In this document: one piece after another, positions 41,139 to 49,838 of the stretch
Layout of the letters: each line of letters begins with the position of its first letter
Position numbering within the stretch: the first letter of the stretch is position 1
Source of the DNA: Psychrobacillus sp. FSL K6-4046
Lineage (GTDB): Bacteria > Bacillota > Bacilli > Bacillales_A > Planococcaceae
Length of the DNA stretch: 64,000 bases
Reading direction: 5' to 3'
NCBI RefSeq assembly: GCF_038624605.1
Contig: NZ_CP152020.1
Span: 3,775,312-3,839,311, forward strand
Notes under the pieces: generated by a model
Told to the model about the DNA's origin: nothing
The model's database searches: none
What the model saw: only the letters and a program-made list of their open reading frames with translations
Made by a program: the position numbers and the translations under genes

Positions 41139-42200
41139 TTATTCGCCCAAAATATGCTGCTGGACCCAGTCATTTTTTTGACTATTAACCTCTTCTAGCA
41201 AGGATACTTTATACGGATTTCCTTTTGATACAATTGTCCCTGTAAAAGAAGGGTTTTCAATACGAATCATCACCTTGTCCTGTACTTCTCTTTTCGTGAT
41301 TTGTAGCTTGGCTATACCACCGATATTTGTACTATCAAATTGCTGAGCAGAAAAAAAGTTACCTAGTGAGAAGAATACATGGCTTTCTCCCTTACTCGTT
41401 GTAATTTTTTCATAGGGCTGAATGACATGTGGATGATGACCAAAAATGATATCTGCTCCTGCATTAGCTAACAAATGGGCAAGCTCTCTTTGGTTCTGAT
41501 TGGGCTCTAGTGTATACTCTTCTCCCCAATGGATACTAACTACTACCACATCTACCTTTTTCCTTAAAGATTGGATGTCTTGCTCCATCTGCACATTGTT
41601 TATTATGTTCACTAAATATTCTTTGCCTTCTGGCACTCTATGTCCATTTAATCCGTAAGTATAACTTAAAAATCCTAGTTTAATATCCTTCACTTCAACT
41701 ATTCGTTCCGTTTGTTGATCTTCTAGTGATTTATGAGCACCGATATAAGGAAGTTCATTTGCCTCCAATGTTTCTATAGCAGCTAATAATCCCTCCTCCT
41801 TTTTATCCAACGTATGATTGTTGGCTAAGGATATTAAATCGAAGCCAACTGCTTTCAGATCACGAATAATATGGGATGGACTAGAAAAGTTAGGGTATCC
41901 AGATAATCCGAATGTTGTTCCTGCCGGTATGGATTCCTGGTTTGCAAGCAAAAAGTCCAGATTAGTAAGTTCTTCCTCCACATTTGCAAAGGATGGGAGA
42001 AAGCTAGAATAGTTATAGAGAGGGCTATGCAATAATATATCTCCAACCATCCCTATTTCTATCTGATTTTCTTTATAAATCTGTTGAAAATTGGTTACTT
42101 GTTTACCTGTAAAGTTTTCTTTCATAGGACTAACGATTTGTGCATTAAAAAAAGATAATACGATGATAAATACTAATAGAAAAGGGAGTAAAATTTTCAA
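41139..42200 (-). CDS. CapA-family (PGA_cap) metallophosphoesterase-like protein
   Basis: 353 residues with an N-terminal signal anchor (MKILLPFLLVFIIVLSFF), so it acts outside the membrane. The PGA_cap domain shows MVGDILLHSP (about 51), NQES (about 90), SLANNHTLDK (about 123), VSIHWGEEYT (about 221) and GHHPHVIQPY (about 253), the metal-binding set of this calcineurin-like family. Members include CapA of poly-gamma-glutamate systems, but no CapB or CapC genes are adjacent. Its substrate is unknown. The start is TTG at 42200 after AGGAGGAGGTTAACATT. Confidence 0.85.
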   Translation of the reverse strand: MKILLPFLLVFIIVLSFFNAQIVSPMKENFTGKQVTNFQQIYKENQIEIGMVGDILLHSPLYNYSSFLPSFANVEEELTNLDFLLANQESIPAGTTFGLSGYPNFSSPSHIIRDLKAVGFDLISLANNHTLDKKEEGLLAAIETLEANELPYIGAHKSLEDQQTERIVEVKDIKLGFLSYTYGLNGHRVPEGKEYLVNIINNVQMEQDIQSLRKKVDVVVVSIHWGEEYTLEPNQNQRELAHLLANAGADIIFGHHPHVIQPYEKITTSKGESHVFFSLGNFFSAQQFDSTNIGGIAKLQITKREVQDKVMIRIENPSFTGTIVSKGNPYKVSLLEEVNSQKNDWVQQHILGE

Positions 42201-42224
42201 AATGTTAACCTCCTCCTATCATCT

Positions 42225-43424
42225 TTATCTATTTCTTTGTCTAATATACACATATAAAAAACCGCCAGCACTTAGCAACCGCAAACAGGAATTAATAGTC
42301 ATAGCAGACTCCATACCAACCATCTCTAATAAAACAATACCCATTTGAGGTGCTATAAACGCGACTAATGCCAATAATATATTATAAGTAGTAATACAAT
42401 AAGTCCTTGACTGTTCAGGTGACTTCTCCAAAAGTAAATTAAACAGAATGAGTACAGTACCAGAAAGAAAGAAGCCCGATGTCGTTTGAATTATAGTTAA
42501 GTAATATAAATTGGTCGATAATACAACAAGAAAGGGTGTGGTAGCCATCCCGGCTGCTGCCCAAATGAACATTCGAAGATTGCTATATTTCTCTGCCCAG
42601 CGCCTCCATAAAGGAAAGGTAAAAAATTGCATGAGCATACTGCCCACCGAGAACATACTTATCCAAAAAATCGTAGCTCCTGCTATTCTAACATTATAAA
42701 TATTGAATAGACCCCACGCCATCTGCCATGCAAAGTTAAAAAAGAGAGCTGCTGCTAAGAAAGAAACATATTTGGAATCTTTAAATATAGACCAATCCAT
42801 TGATTTCTTTTTTTCAACGCTTTCATCTATTTGAACAGGTGCTTCTTCATGCTTCATAACAAAGTACACTTCTAATATTCCAAATAATAAGGCTACCAAA
42901 AACAAAATTTGATATGCACTTACACTTGCAGAAGCCTCTCTCATTACGATACCGATCATTAACGTGGCTACAAGACCAACTAAAGTCAACAATCGATTTC
43001 GATCACTAAAAAATTGACCTCTCCGCTCTTCTGCAATCATCCCACTGATAAACGTTTGCCAACCTATATTGGCAACGGTATTGGGTACACTGATAAGGGC
43101 AATAATAATTAAAAAAGACCAGGCCTGCATAGATGGCGAAGGCAAATAAATCAATAATACAATAAATAAGAAACATAATCTTGCAAGTAAAATTGACCCT
43201 GCGACTAGCTTCTTTTGAGTATAGGCTTTGTTCAAAAGGATAGCTGCAGGCACTGTCATTAGCAATGCGATTAGAGGAGGAAGTGAACTGATTAATCCAA
43301 CCTGATAGTTAGTTGCCCCTAATATAGTGATCGCAAAGATCGGGAAAAAATTATTAGAAAAATTTAAAGCAATAGTAGAAGCCATGCCATGATATATACT
43401 GACTTTCTCGTTATACGTTCTCAA
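42225..43424 (-). CDS. MFS transporter
   Basis: 399-residue major facilitator with about 11-12 hydrophobic segments. Central basic loop KHEEAPVQIDESVEKKKSMDW separates the halves, with FAWQMAWGLFNIYNVRIAG just after it. No signature points to a substrate. The start assigned is TTG at 43424 with only a weak upstream GGAAT. A later ATG (codon 14, before ASTIAL) would remove part of the first helix and is less likely. capA follows 24 nt after its stop on the same strand. Confidence 0.72.
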   Translation of the reverse strand: MRTYNEKVSIYHGMASTIALNFSNNFFPIFAITILGATNYQVGLISSLPPLIALLMTVPAAILLNKAYTQKKLVAGSILLARLCFLFIVLLIYLPSPSMQAWSFLIIIALISVPNTVANIGWQTFISGMIAEERRGQFFSDRNRLLTLVGLVATLMIGIVMREASASVSAYQILFLVALLFGILEVYFVMKHEEAPVQIDESVEKKKSMDWSIFKDSKYVSFLAAALFFNFAWQMAWGLFNIYNVRIAGATIFWISMFSVGSMLMQFFTFPLWRRWAEKYSNLRMFIWAAAGMATTPFLVVLSTNLYYLTIIQTTSGFFLSGTVLILFNLLLEKSPEQSRTYCITTYNILLALVAFIAPQMGIVLLEMVGMESAMTINSCLRLLSAGGFLYVYIRQRNR

Positions 43425-43695
43425 GATTCATTCCGTCCATTTCATATGAGATAGATAGAATTATATACCTCATTTCCAGGAAAACAAGAGTATTATTTAC
43501 AAATATTTCCCTTATAAATCTAACGGAAAATATACAAATTTAAACCAACCTTTAATAAAGCAATGTGTTAGACAATATTTCTTCATAGAAAGTACACAAA
43601 AGGGTAGCTTTAAATATTTCATTTTATTCGTTAAACCCTTAGAATATAAGGAGTTATCAGTTTTATCCTGATATGACAATTATAAAGTTTTCTAG
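43425..43695. other. Intergenic region before tatC
   Basis: AT-rich, no ORF with ribosome binding site. A short inverted repeat ATCAG...CTGAT occurs at about 43658-43672. The MFS gene on the minus strand and tatC on the plus strand must both be driven from here. Confidence 0.4.
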
Positions 43696-43723
43696 TTTAC
43701 AAATTGACTGGAAAGAGTATAAT
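43696..43723 (+). promoter_or_regulatory. Sigma-A promoter of tatC-tatA
   Basis: TTTACA at 43696-43701 and a perfect TATAAT at 43718-43723 with a 16-nt spacer. The start codon of tatC is about 97 nt downstream. Confidence 0.6.
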
Positions 43724-43820
43724 GGGTAGTTGGTACAGGACATTCATGTAACAATATGCTAACTTTAGCACTAATATAAACTGCTTCCCTTTTGTTTTAA
43801 AGAAGATGGGGTGAACAAAA

Positions 43821-44594
43821 ATGGCAATTACACAAGAGCCGGAGCTTACACTAGTTGAACATTTAGCTGAGCTTAGAAAACGCCTAATAATTATAGCAGC
43901 TACCTTTATCCTATCTCTTGCAGCAGGATTTTGGTTTGCTCCTAAAACATTAAACTTTCTTAAGCAACAGCCCACAGCAGCACATGTAGAATGGAACATA
44001 TTCGGTTACACGGATGGTTTATTGATCTATGTAAAATGTGCTTTAGTCTTGGCTATTCTTGTAACCTTACCAATTGCTATGCATCAATTATGGTTATTCG
44101 TAAGACCTGGGCTATTGGACAAGGAAGCTAGAGGGACTATTTACTTTATACCAGTTTCTTTTTTCTTATTTTTAGCTGGTATTAGCTTTAGCTACTTTAT
44201 TTTATTTCCTTTGATGTTAGATTTCATGTCTAATATTAATGAATCTATAGGTGCCACAGAAACCTATGGAATGCAGCAATACTTTACATTTATGTTTAAT
44301 TTAATTATTCCTGTTGGAATAGTGTTTGAACTGCCTGTAATTATTTTATTCCTTACGAAGCTGGGAATTATCACGCCAGATCGACTGCGTAAGATGAGAA
44401 AAGTTTCATACTTCGTATTAGTAGTTGTAGGGGTTTCCATTACACCTCCAGACTTTATCTCAGATTTCATCATTATCATACCTTTATTGTTATTATTTGA
44501 AATAAGCATTTTAGTATCATCTTGGTCTTATAAGCGTCGGTTAGCCAAAGAGGCTCTTTTAGAAAAAGAACTCGAGGACAGCCAAAGTGAATAA
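43821..44594 (+). CDS. tatC: Twin-arginine translocase subunit TatC
   Basis: Core receptor of the Tat export system, recognising twin-arginine signal peptides of folded proteins. Six membrane segments. The N-terminal region LVEHLAELRKRL (about 10-21) with the essential FxxHLxELRxR-type motif is intact, and the cytoplasmic loop 1-2 has FVRPGLLDKEARG (about 93-105). A conserved acidic residue in TM4 region GIVFELPVI (Glu about 173) is present. 257 aa. GGGGTGAACAAAA precedes the ATG. tatA follows 82 nt downstream. With TatA it forms a minimal TatAC system as in B. subtilis. Confidence 0.95.
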   Translation: MAITQEPELTLVEHLAELRKRLIIIAATFILSLAAGFWFAPKTLNFLKQQPTAAHVEWNIFGYTDGLLIYVKCALVLAILVTLPIAMHQLWLFVRPGLLDKEARGTIYFIPVSFFLFLAGISFSYFILFPLMLDFMSNINESIGATETYGMQQYFTFMFNLIIPVGIVFELPVIILFLTKLGIITPDRLRKMRKVSYFVLVVVGVSITPPDFISDFIIIIPLLLLFEISILVSSWSYKRRLAKEALLEKELEDSQSE

Positions 44595-44676
44595 GCATGA
44601 TATAATAACGATACACTTGACTAATACTTAAGCCATTTGAATAGATAGACAATTATATTCATTAGGAGGAAACACC

Positions 44677-44880
44677 ATGCCAAACATCGGCGTACCAGGT
44701 TTAATCATTATTCTAATCATTGCTTTAATCGTCTTCGGACCTTCTAAATTACCTCAACTAGGTAGAGCAGTTGGACAAACATTAAAAGAATTTAAAAAGT
44801 CTACAAAAGACATCGTTGACGATGTAGCTGAAGAATTCAAGTTAGAAGACAATGATACAAACGCTAAAAAGAAAGCATAA
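44677..44880 (+). CDS. tatA: Twin-arginine translocase subunit TatA
   Basis: 67-residue pore-forming subunit: one N-terminal membrane helix (about 6-20) with the hallmark [22 protein letters not shown] hinge and amphipathic helix (cited [14 protein letters not shown]), then a charged tail. TAGGAGGAAACACC precedes the ATG. It lies downstream of tatC, the reverse of the B. subtilis order (tatA-tatC). Strong terminator follows. Confidence 0.95.
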   Translation: MPNIGVPGLIIILIIALIVFGPSKLPQLGRAVGQTLKEFKKSTKDIVDDVAEEFKLEDNDTNAKKKA

Positions 44881-44881
44881 T

Positions 44882-44921
44882 AAAAAAAACCGAGCATATA
44901 TTTTGCTCGGTTTTTTTGTTC
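44882..44921 (+). terminator. Bidirectional terminator after tatA
   Basis: AAAAAACCGAGCA and TGCTCGGTTTTTTT pair around an AT loop between tatA and the convergent EAL gene. Confidence 0.92.
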
Positions 44922-44925
44922 TTGA

Positions 44926-45918
44926 TCACTTATATTCCAAGGGATGCGGGAGAGGTTTTCCAAAGTAGTATCCTTGAAATAATTGATAGCCTGCGTCTTT
45001 CAGCCATTCAAAATCCTCTTTTTGCTCTACCCCCTCTGCTAATGGGATGGAATGGATTTCTAATGCTTTTTCTAAAAATTGCAATGCAACTCTTTGTTTC
45101 TCTTTATCAGAGGTCACCCCTTGAACATATTTCATGTCCAGCTTCATATAATGGGGCTTAATATCCTCTAGCATTTGCAGAGTGCTATGTCCTTCTCCTA
45201 CATCGTCTAAGGCATATTGGTAGCCCCTTGCTTTATAAAAGGCCAGAATCTTTTTTAAGTGGTTAACATCTTCTATTTTTTCGGTTTCTACAACTTCAAA
45301 AACCAAGTTTCTAGGATTAACACCTAGACGATCGGCTACCTCGTTGGTAGATTTAAGACAATGCTCAGGCGAATAGATAGAGGTCGGTATAAAATTTATG
45401 AACGCTTTTTTATTGTCTAGCTTTGCAGCATATTTTACAGCTGTCATTCTACAAATCCGGTCTAACGCATACAGTCTTCCTCTCTCTTTAGCAGCGCTAA
45501 AAACCTGGCCAGGATATAAGATTTCCCCATCCTCATTTAAAAATCTAGAAAGAATTTCATAGGCATATATCTTGTTATTTTTATCTACAATTGGCTGATA
45601 ATAGCAAATTACTTGTTCGTTCCTAATTACACTGTCCACCCACTCTACCTTAAATAATTCCTCTATCTTATAGAAAGGTTGCCAATCCTTATTAGGAATC
45701 TTATAGGACATCTTCGTAATATCTAAATGATCTATACTATAGTCAACAAAGTCCTTCGCATCATTCTCGCGAAGAGTAAAATAACGATTATTCTCTTCTA
45801 ACTTTAATGTCCTACTTTGAATAAACTCTATTATATCCGGGAACACCTGATTATTCAGGTCACCGTCCATTTTGAACTCAACTATCAAATCTCTTACTGC
45901 ACAACCGCTACATTCCAA
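44926..45918 (-). CDS. EAL-domain cyclic-di-GMP phosphodiesterase
   Basis: 330 residues. The first 90 form a variable N-terminal region starting with MECSGCAV (a CxxC pair). The EAL domain spans about 95-330. Catalytic residues appear intact though the name motif is EIL: YAYEILSR (Glu about 121), INF (Asn about 174), FEVVETE (Glu about 207), YALDDVGEG (two Asp about 238), YMKLD (Lys about 258), AEGVE (Glu about 297), and FQGYYFGKP at the end. Loop 6 is DDVG rather than the usual DDFG. It should hydrolyse c-di-GMP to pGpG, unless it acts only as a binder. TAGGAGGGATTAT precedes the ATG. Confidence 0.85.
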   Translation of the reverse strand: MECSGCAVRDLIVEFKMDGDLNNQVFPDIIEFIQSRTLKLEENNRYFTLRENDAKDFVDYSIDHLDITKMSYKIPNKDWQPFYKIEELFKVEWVDSVIRNEQVICYYQPIVDKNNKIYAYEILSRFLNEDGEILYPGQVFSAAKERGRLYALDRICRMTAVKYAAKLDNKKAFINFIPTSIYSPEHCLKSTNEVADRLGVNPRNLVFEVVETEKIEDVNHLKKILAFYKARGYQYALDDVGEGHSTLQMLEDIKPHYMKLDMKYVQGVTSDKEKQRVALQFLEKALEIHSIPLAEGVEQKEDFEWLKDAGYQLFQGYYFGKPLPHPLEYK

Positions 45919-46110
45919 TATAATCCCTCCTACCTATACCCATAATTATGTATTTTTTCCTATTATAATGATTATATTAAATCTTTTGTTACATGCATAA
46001 TCAGAAGTCTTTGATTTATGAAAATAAAAAAACATGGGAGGATAGGTGTAGCAACAAGAAGTAATTTCAAAATTTACAAACACATTCAACGGCTGTTGGA
46101 TAAGGAAACA
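45919..46110. other. Intergenic region left of repeat copy 2
   Basis: 192 nt without a supported gene. A 101-codon frame starting at 46018 runs through the repeat; it has no ribosome binding site and is read as non-coding. Confidence 0.5.
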
Positions 46111-46236
46111 CAAGAAAAGCGCAAGCGCCTATGTCTGCCCCGACAGGCAAATAGAGAAAAGCGAGGAGGCAGTTCCTCAGCCACCGGAGCTTTTATCCAT
46201 TTGACCCCGAGGGGCAAGGCGGTGGAGCTAGACATC
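46111..46236. repeat. Structured interspersed repeat, copy 2
   Basis: Second copy of the 126-bp element of 24811-24936 in the same orientation. The five differences fall mainly in the CAAATGG/CCATTTG stem and the GCAAGCGCC end. Located between two minus-strand genes (EAL and TraB); here the left end reads GCGCAAGCGCC. Confidence 0.85.
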
Positions 46237-46277
46237 AATTTATCCACAGGTTCCGAGTTTTATAATTTCCTAAACAA

Positions 46278-46309
46278 CAAAAAAGAGAAGCGCATCACAC
46301 GCTCCTCCT
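46278..46309 (-). terminator. Terminator after the TraB-family gene
   Basis: On the minus strand GAGGAGCG and CGCTTCTC pair (one G-T), followed by TTTTTTG. Confidence 0.75.
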
Positions 46310-47476
46310 TTACAGGTTTTTAAAGAATACTCTGATGACATCAGCACCACCGATAATTGTACCGAGAGAACCAAACAGGTTAGTTAACACTAAAACTAGC
46401 AAGACTCTGGTCACCTTATTTTTCCAGAACCCTTTTATCGTAAATACATCTTCTGACAGCCTTTCAAAATCCCCTATTGTTGGTCGTTTCATATAAGCCT
46501 GCACTAATCCTGAAAACCAACCAGAGGCTAATATAGGGTGCAATGCGGTTATTGGTGCCACGATAAAGGCTGTAACTATAGCTAAAGGATGACCTAATGC
46601 TACAATTGCTCCTATTGCCGCCATGGATCCCGTCCAAATAATCCAGCTCCATGCCTGGTCCCATCCTGCCGTAGGATTAGCTATAAAAGTATAAGCAACC
46701 AAAGCGATTAAAAGGATAGGCAAGGACCATCCAATGATTTTAGGTAAAATAGATTTCGGAGGGACAGCTGATAGTCCTTCTAAATCTTGATGCTTGTAGA
46801 TTTCTTTTGTAATCCCTGGAACATGAGCTGCCCCTAAAACTGCTACAACTTTTTTCCCTGGAGCTTCCTTAATCTTTTGAGCTAAAAACTGGTCTCTTTC
46901 ATCGATTAATGGTGTTTTCAACCTTGGAAATGACTCTGTGAATTCTGCAAGCACTGCATTTAGAGTGTCTTGTGACTTCATATTCTCTAGCTCTTCTTCT
47001 GAAATGGTATCTTTACTAAAAATGCTATAAAATACTGACGTTAAGAGCTGAGACTTACCAAGCCAACCAAGATTATGCCAGATACGTGAAAATGTTATTT
47101 GGATATTACGATCCGCTAGTACAAGTTCTGCCCCATTTTCTTTTGCACTCTCTATCCCTTGTATCATTTCCTGACCGGGTTTAATATCAAACTGCTTCGC
47201 CATACGGTTTTGAAAGGAAGAAATAGCTAAGTTCATCAATAGCAATGTCGCTTTCTTCTCTTTTATGATTTTAAAAATATCTGTCTCTTTCCATTTGTTA
47301 TTATCTGTAATAGATTGATATCTCTGTTCGTCCAACTCTATACACACGGAATCCGGTTTTTCTTTTTCGATCACTTCTTTTACCTGCTCAGCACTTAACC
47401 TTGAAACGTGAGCAGTACCAATCAAAATAATTTCCTTGCCATCGACCTCTAAACGAGTTATATTTGCTTCCGACAT
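46310..47476 (-). CDS. TraB/PrgY-family membrane protein
   Basis: 388 residues. The N-terminal TraB domain begins with ILIGTAHVSRLSAEQV (about 17-32), followed by IELDEQRY (about 45), LADRNIQITFSR (about 118) and LGAAHVPGI (about 217), repeating the GxxH motif of the family. Four hydrophobic segments lie in the C-terminal part (about 245-380). Enterococcal PrgY/TraB relatives block self-sensing of mating pheromones; mostly the chromosomal homologs have no known role, and a metal-dependent protease activity is suggested for the Tiki-like fold. ACGAAGGAAGTAGTTT precedes the ATG. Monocistronic. Confidence 0.85.
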   Translation of the reverse strand: MSEANITRLEVDGKEIILIGTAHVSRLSAEQVKEVIEKEKPDSVCIELDEQRYQSITDNNKWKETDIFKIIKEKKATLLLMNLAISSFQNRMAKQFDIKPGQEMIQGIESAKENGAELVLADRNIQITFSRIWHNLGWLGKSQLLTSVFYSIFSKDTISEEELENMKSQDTLNAVLAEFTESFPRLKTPLIDERDQFLAQKIKEAPGKKVVAVLGAAHVPGITKEIYKHQDLEGLSAVPPKSILPKIIGWSLPILLIALVAYTFIANPTAGWDQAWSWIIWTGSMAAIGAIVALGHPLAIVTAFIVAPITALHPILASGWFSGLVQAYMKRPTIGDFERLSEDVFTIKGFWKNKVTRVLLVLVLTNLFGSLGTIIGGADVIRVFFKNL

Positions 47477-47672
47477 AAACTACTTCCTTCGTGTAAATGT
47501 ATTTCTTTACATATCGACTGAGCATGTAAAGACTTGTATATATAATAATGAAGTACTTGGGCATAAAATTCAATTTGTTTATACAAAAAAATAGGAGATA
47601 TAATCATAACCTAATCTGTTTATTTTTAGTTTTTTTCCTTGTATTATGTGATTCTTCTTAGTACATGAAACG

Positions 47673-47700
47673 TTTAAATTTGAGGCTGAAATGTTATACT
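47673..47700 (+). promoter_or_regulatory. Extended -10 promoter of the heme monooxygenase gene
   Basis: TATACT at 47695-47700 is preceded by TGT (extended -10); TTTAAA at 47673 is a weak -35 with a 16-nt spacer. No clear Fur box was seen, although this family is often iron-regulated. Confidence 0.45.
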
Positions 47701-47738
47701 TACATTGATTCAAATAAGTTAAAAGAGGAGAATGGCCA

Positions 47739-48074
47739 ATGATTATCGTTACGAATCGTATTAAAACAAAACCAGGATTTGCAGAAAGAATGGCTCCAAA
47801 CTTTACAAAACCAAGTCCACTTCAAGAAATGGAAGGCTTCGTAAAAGTAGAGGTTACTATTACACAGGGTACCACTGAATATGATGAAATGAATGTCAAT
47901 ATGTATTGGGAAAACGAAGAAAGTTTCCAAGCATGGAAAAATAGCGACCTCTTCAAGGCAGCACATAAACGACCAGAACCAGGTTCTGAAGAAGCATCGA
48001 AAGAATCTCCACTATTAGGTAGTGAGTTAATCATTTCTAAAGTTGCTTCTACTGTTGGAGCAATTTCCAACTAA
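47739..48074 (+). CDS. IsdG/HmoA-type heme-degrading monooxygenase
   Basis: 111-residue dimeric ABM-fold enzyme that opens the porphyrin ring of heme to release iron. The active-site triad of IsdG (Asn7, Trp67, His77 in S. aureus) is matched by N6 (VTNRIKTKPG), W66 (FQAWKNSD) and H76 (KAAHKRPEP). AGAGGAGAATGGCCA precedes the ATG. Monocistronic with its own terminator. No heme importer is adjacent, so it may serve heme brought in by a distant system or turn over endogenous heme. Confidence 0.9.
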   Translation: MIIVTNRIKTKPGFAERMAPNFTKPSPLQEMEGFVKVEVTITQGTTEYDEMNVNMYWENEESFQAWKNSDLFKAAHKRPEPGSEEASKESPLLGSELIISKVASTVGAISN

Positions 48075-48085
48075 ATAAATTATTA

Positions 48086-48126
48086 AAAGGAGCAAGTGAT
48101 GTTAATTCGCTTGCTCCTTTGCTTTT
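48086..48126 (+). terminator. Bidirectional terminator after heme monooxygenase
   Basis: AAAGGAGCAAG and CTTGCTCCTTT pair perfectly; T-rich flanks on both sides serve this gene and the convergent GNAT gene. Confidence 0.88.
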
Positions 48127-48832
48127 ATTTATCGATACGATAGATTCCTTTTTTATCCCTTAATAAGCATCCATTGGCTTTAAAAATCCGAATCATGTAT
48201 TCATTGTTCTCATCTGTACTACCTACATAATATGTCGCATGCATATTCTTTAAAAGCTCTAATGAATATAAGTGAAGTACCTTACCGAAACCTTTACCTC
48301 TATGCTCTGGAGTTACTCCAAAGTAAAACAACCTACCTTCCTCAGTTGTTCCGTCTTCTATATGAGGAATGCTGATACCCAAAGGTTCTTTTGCTTTATA
48401 GAAGATATGACAATGGTTACGCCAGTTAGGACCTAACTCATTTAAGAAGGCTTCCATGATTTGATCAATAGAGAACAAATTATTTTTGTTCGCCGATCCG
48501 CTTCGACATTCATCATATAGTTTGGCGAATTCCTCATCTGTCATTAAGCTATCCGAAAGAGATTGCACAAAAATAGAGCTATCTAAAATAAAGCGTTCCT
48601 CTAGTGTTCTTGTATATTCCACCACGGAAGAAACCTTATGAAAACCTTCATTTAATAATTGTTCCTCATACTCCGCATCCATCAGAAGCGACAGATAATT
48701 TACCTGATTGCTTTCCCAAGCTGCTAAAAGGGTTTTTAGTTCTGCCCAATATACTTCTTTAGATTGATTCATTTTTATTTGATCGGCAAGCCAGTATTCC
48801 TGGTCTTTTTTTATGACGTTAAAAGCAACCAT
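48125..48832 (-). CDS. GNAT-family N-acetyltransferase
   Basis: 235 residues. The C-terminal half holds the acetyl-CoA motif A: LFYFGVTPEHRGKGFGKVLHLYSLELL (about 165-191, the R-G-K-G-F-G core is the pyrophosphate loop), and motif B ending TDENNEYMIRIFKANGC. The first 100 residues may be a second, degenerate GNAT fold (LLDAEYEEQLLNEGFHKVSSVVEYTR, cited in part). Acceptor unknown. AGGGGGGCGCACAA precedes the ATG. The PAS-GGDEF gene ends 13 nt upstream on the same strand, so this gene is probably the third member of the RsbQ-GGDEF transcript. Confidence 0.8.
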   Translation of the reverse strand: MVAFNVIKKDQEYWLADQIKMNQSKEVYWAELKTLLAAWESNQVNYLSLLMDAEYEEQLLNEGFHKVSSVVEYTRTLEERFILDSSIFVQSLSDSLMTDEEFAKLYDECRSGSANKNNLFSIDQIMEAFLNELGPNWRNHCHIFYKAKEPLGISIPHIEDGTTEEGRLFYFGVTPEHRGKGFGKVLHLYSLELLKNMHATYYVGSTDENNEYMIRIFKANGCLLRDKKGIYRIDK

Positions 48833-48845
48833 TTGTGCGCCCCCC

Positions 48846-49820
48846 TTATAAATCGTCTATATGCGTAATTCTGTTTCTACCATTTCGCTTGGAATAATAT
48901 AACGCTTGGTCAGCCTTCTCTACCACGCTTGCATGCGTGTCTTCGGATGTATATGTTGCTATCCCCATACTTATCGTCACTTCACCTATAACCCAATCTG
49001 CTGCTTCTATTTCCTGCCTTAAACGTTCTCCCTGGTTTTTAGCCTGTTGTGCATTAGTAAACGGGAGAAGAACGATAAACTCCTCTCCTCCGTATCTAAG
49101 TAATGTATCCACTGGACGTACTGTTAAGTCTGCTATTTTTGCTAGTTGCTCTAGCACTTGATCTCCCATTGTATGACCCCAAGTATCGTTCACTTGCTTA
49201 AAATGATCGATATCAATTAAGCATAAGGAAAAAGCCTGTCCTTTTTGCTCGTATTGAATGATCATCTCTTCTAGCTTGATATGAAAATAACGACGGTTTT
49301 TTAAACCAGTCAATTTATCAGTTATAGCTAATTTCTCTAGCTTGCTATTGAGTTCAAGTAGCTTTTCTTGCTTTTCCTCTATTTCCTCATGAAGCTCTTC
49401 TAATTTAGAAAGAGCCAGTTCTTTTTCTCGAAATGCTTCCTCTAATTGCTTTTTTGCTAACCTAATTTCCTGTTCATATCCTATTCTTTTTCCCATTGAA
49501 ACTAATACACAGTCAATTACATCTGCACCCTCTCGAGTAGCTTTTTTCCCGTTTAACAACACAGGAATGCTCTGCCCATCCTTATGCTGTAGACTAAGAA
49601 ATAACTCTTCCATATGCCCATATAATCGTATATAAGGATAAAAATAAGTATGGAATATAAACTGATTCGTTTTAGACATGATTGTTTCTATATGTTTTTG
49701 AGAAAGATCGTCAAAGGAAAACCCTATCATTTGAAGAAAGGTTTTATTCATATCAATTAGCATACCTTCTTGACTAATAGTGACATAGCCACAAGGTGCC
49801 AAATCCAAACGTTCCTCCAT
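48846..49820 (-). CDS. PAS-GGDEF diguanylate cyclase
   Basis: 324 residues. PAS domain about 1-112 (LAPCGYVTISQEGMLIDMNKTF, cited in part), a coiled-coil linker about 113-165, and a GGDEF domain from 166. The active site is GGEEF at 244-248; the inhibitory I-site RPVD at 235-238 lies exactly five residues before it, so product feedback control is expected. Makes c-di-GMP from two GTP; no membrane segment. The RsbQ-type hydrolase gene ends 18 nt upstream, so this PAS domain probably takes the place of RsbP's PAS as the hydrolase partner. AAGGGAATGACATTTT precedes the ATG. Confidence 0.92.
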   Translation of the reverse strand: MEERLDLAPCGYVTISQEGMLIDMNKTFLQMIGFSFDDLSQKHIETIMSKTNQFIFHTYFYPYIRLYGHMEELFLSLQHKDGQSIPVLLNGKKATREGADVIDCVLVSMGKRIGYEQEIRLAKKQLEEAFREKELALSKLEELHEEIEEKQEKLLELNSKLEKLAITDKLTGLKNRRYFHIKLEEMIIQYEQKGQAFSLCLIDIDHFKQVNDTWGHTMGDQVLEQLAKIADLTVRPVDTLLRYGGEEFIVLLPFTNAQQAKNQGERLRQEIEAADWVIGEVTISMGIATYTSEDTHASVVEKADQALYYSKRNGRNRITHIDDL

Positions 49821-49838
49821 AAAATGTCATTCCCTTCC

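Noticed and set aside
46018-46323. 101-codon plus-strand frame
   Set aside because: It runs through repeat copy 2, has no ribosome binding site at its ATG, and its sequence is largely the repeat translated. Read as non-coding.
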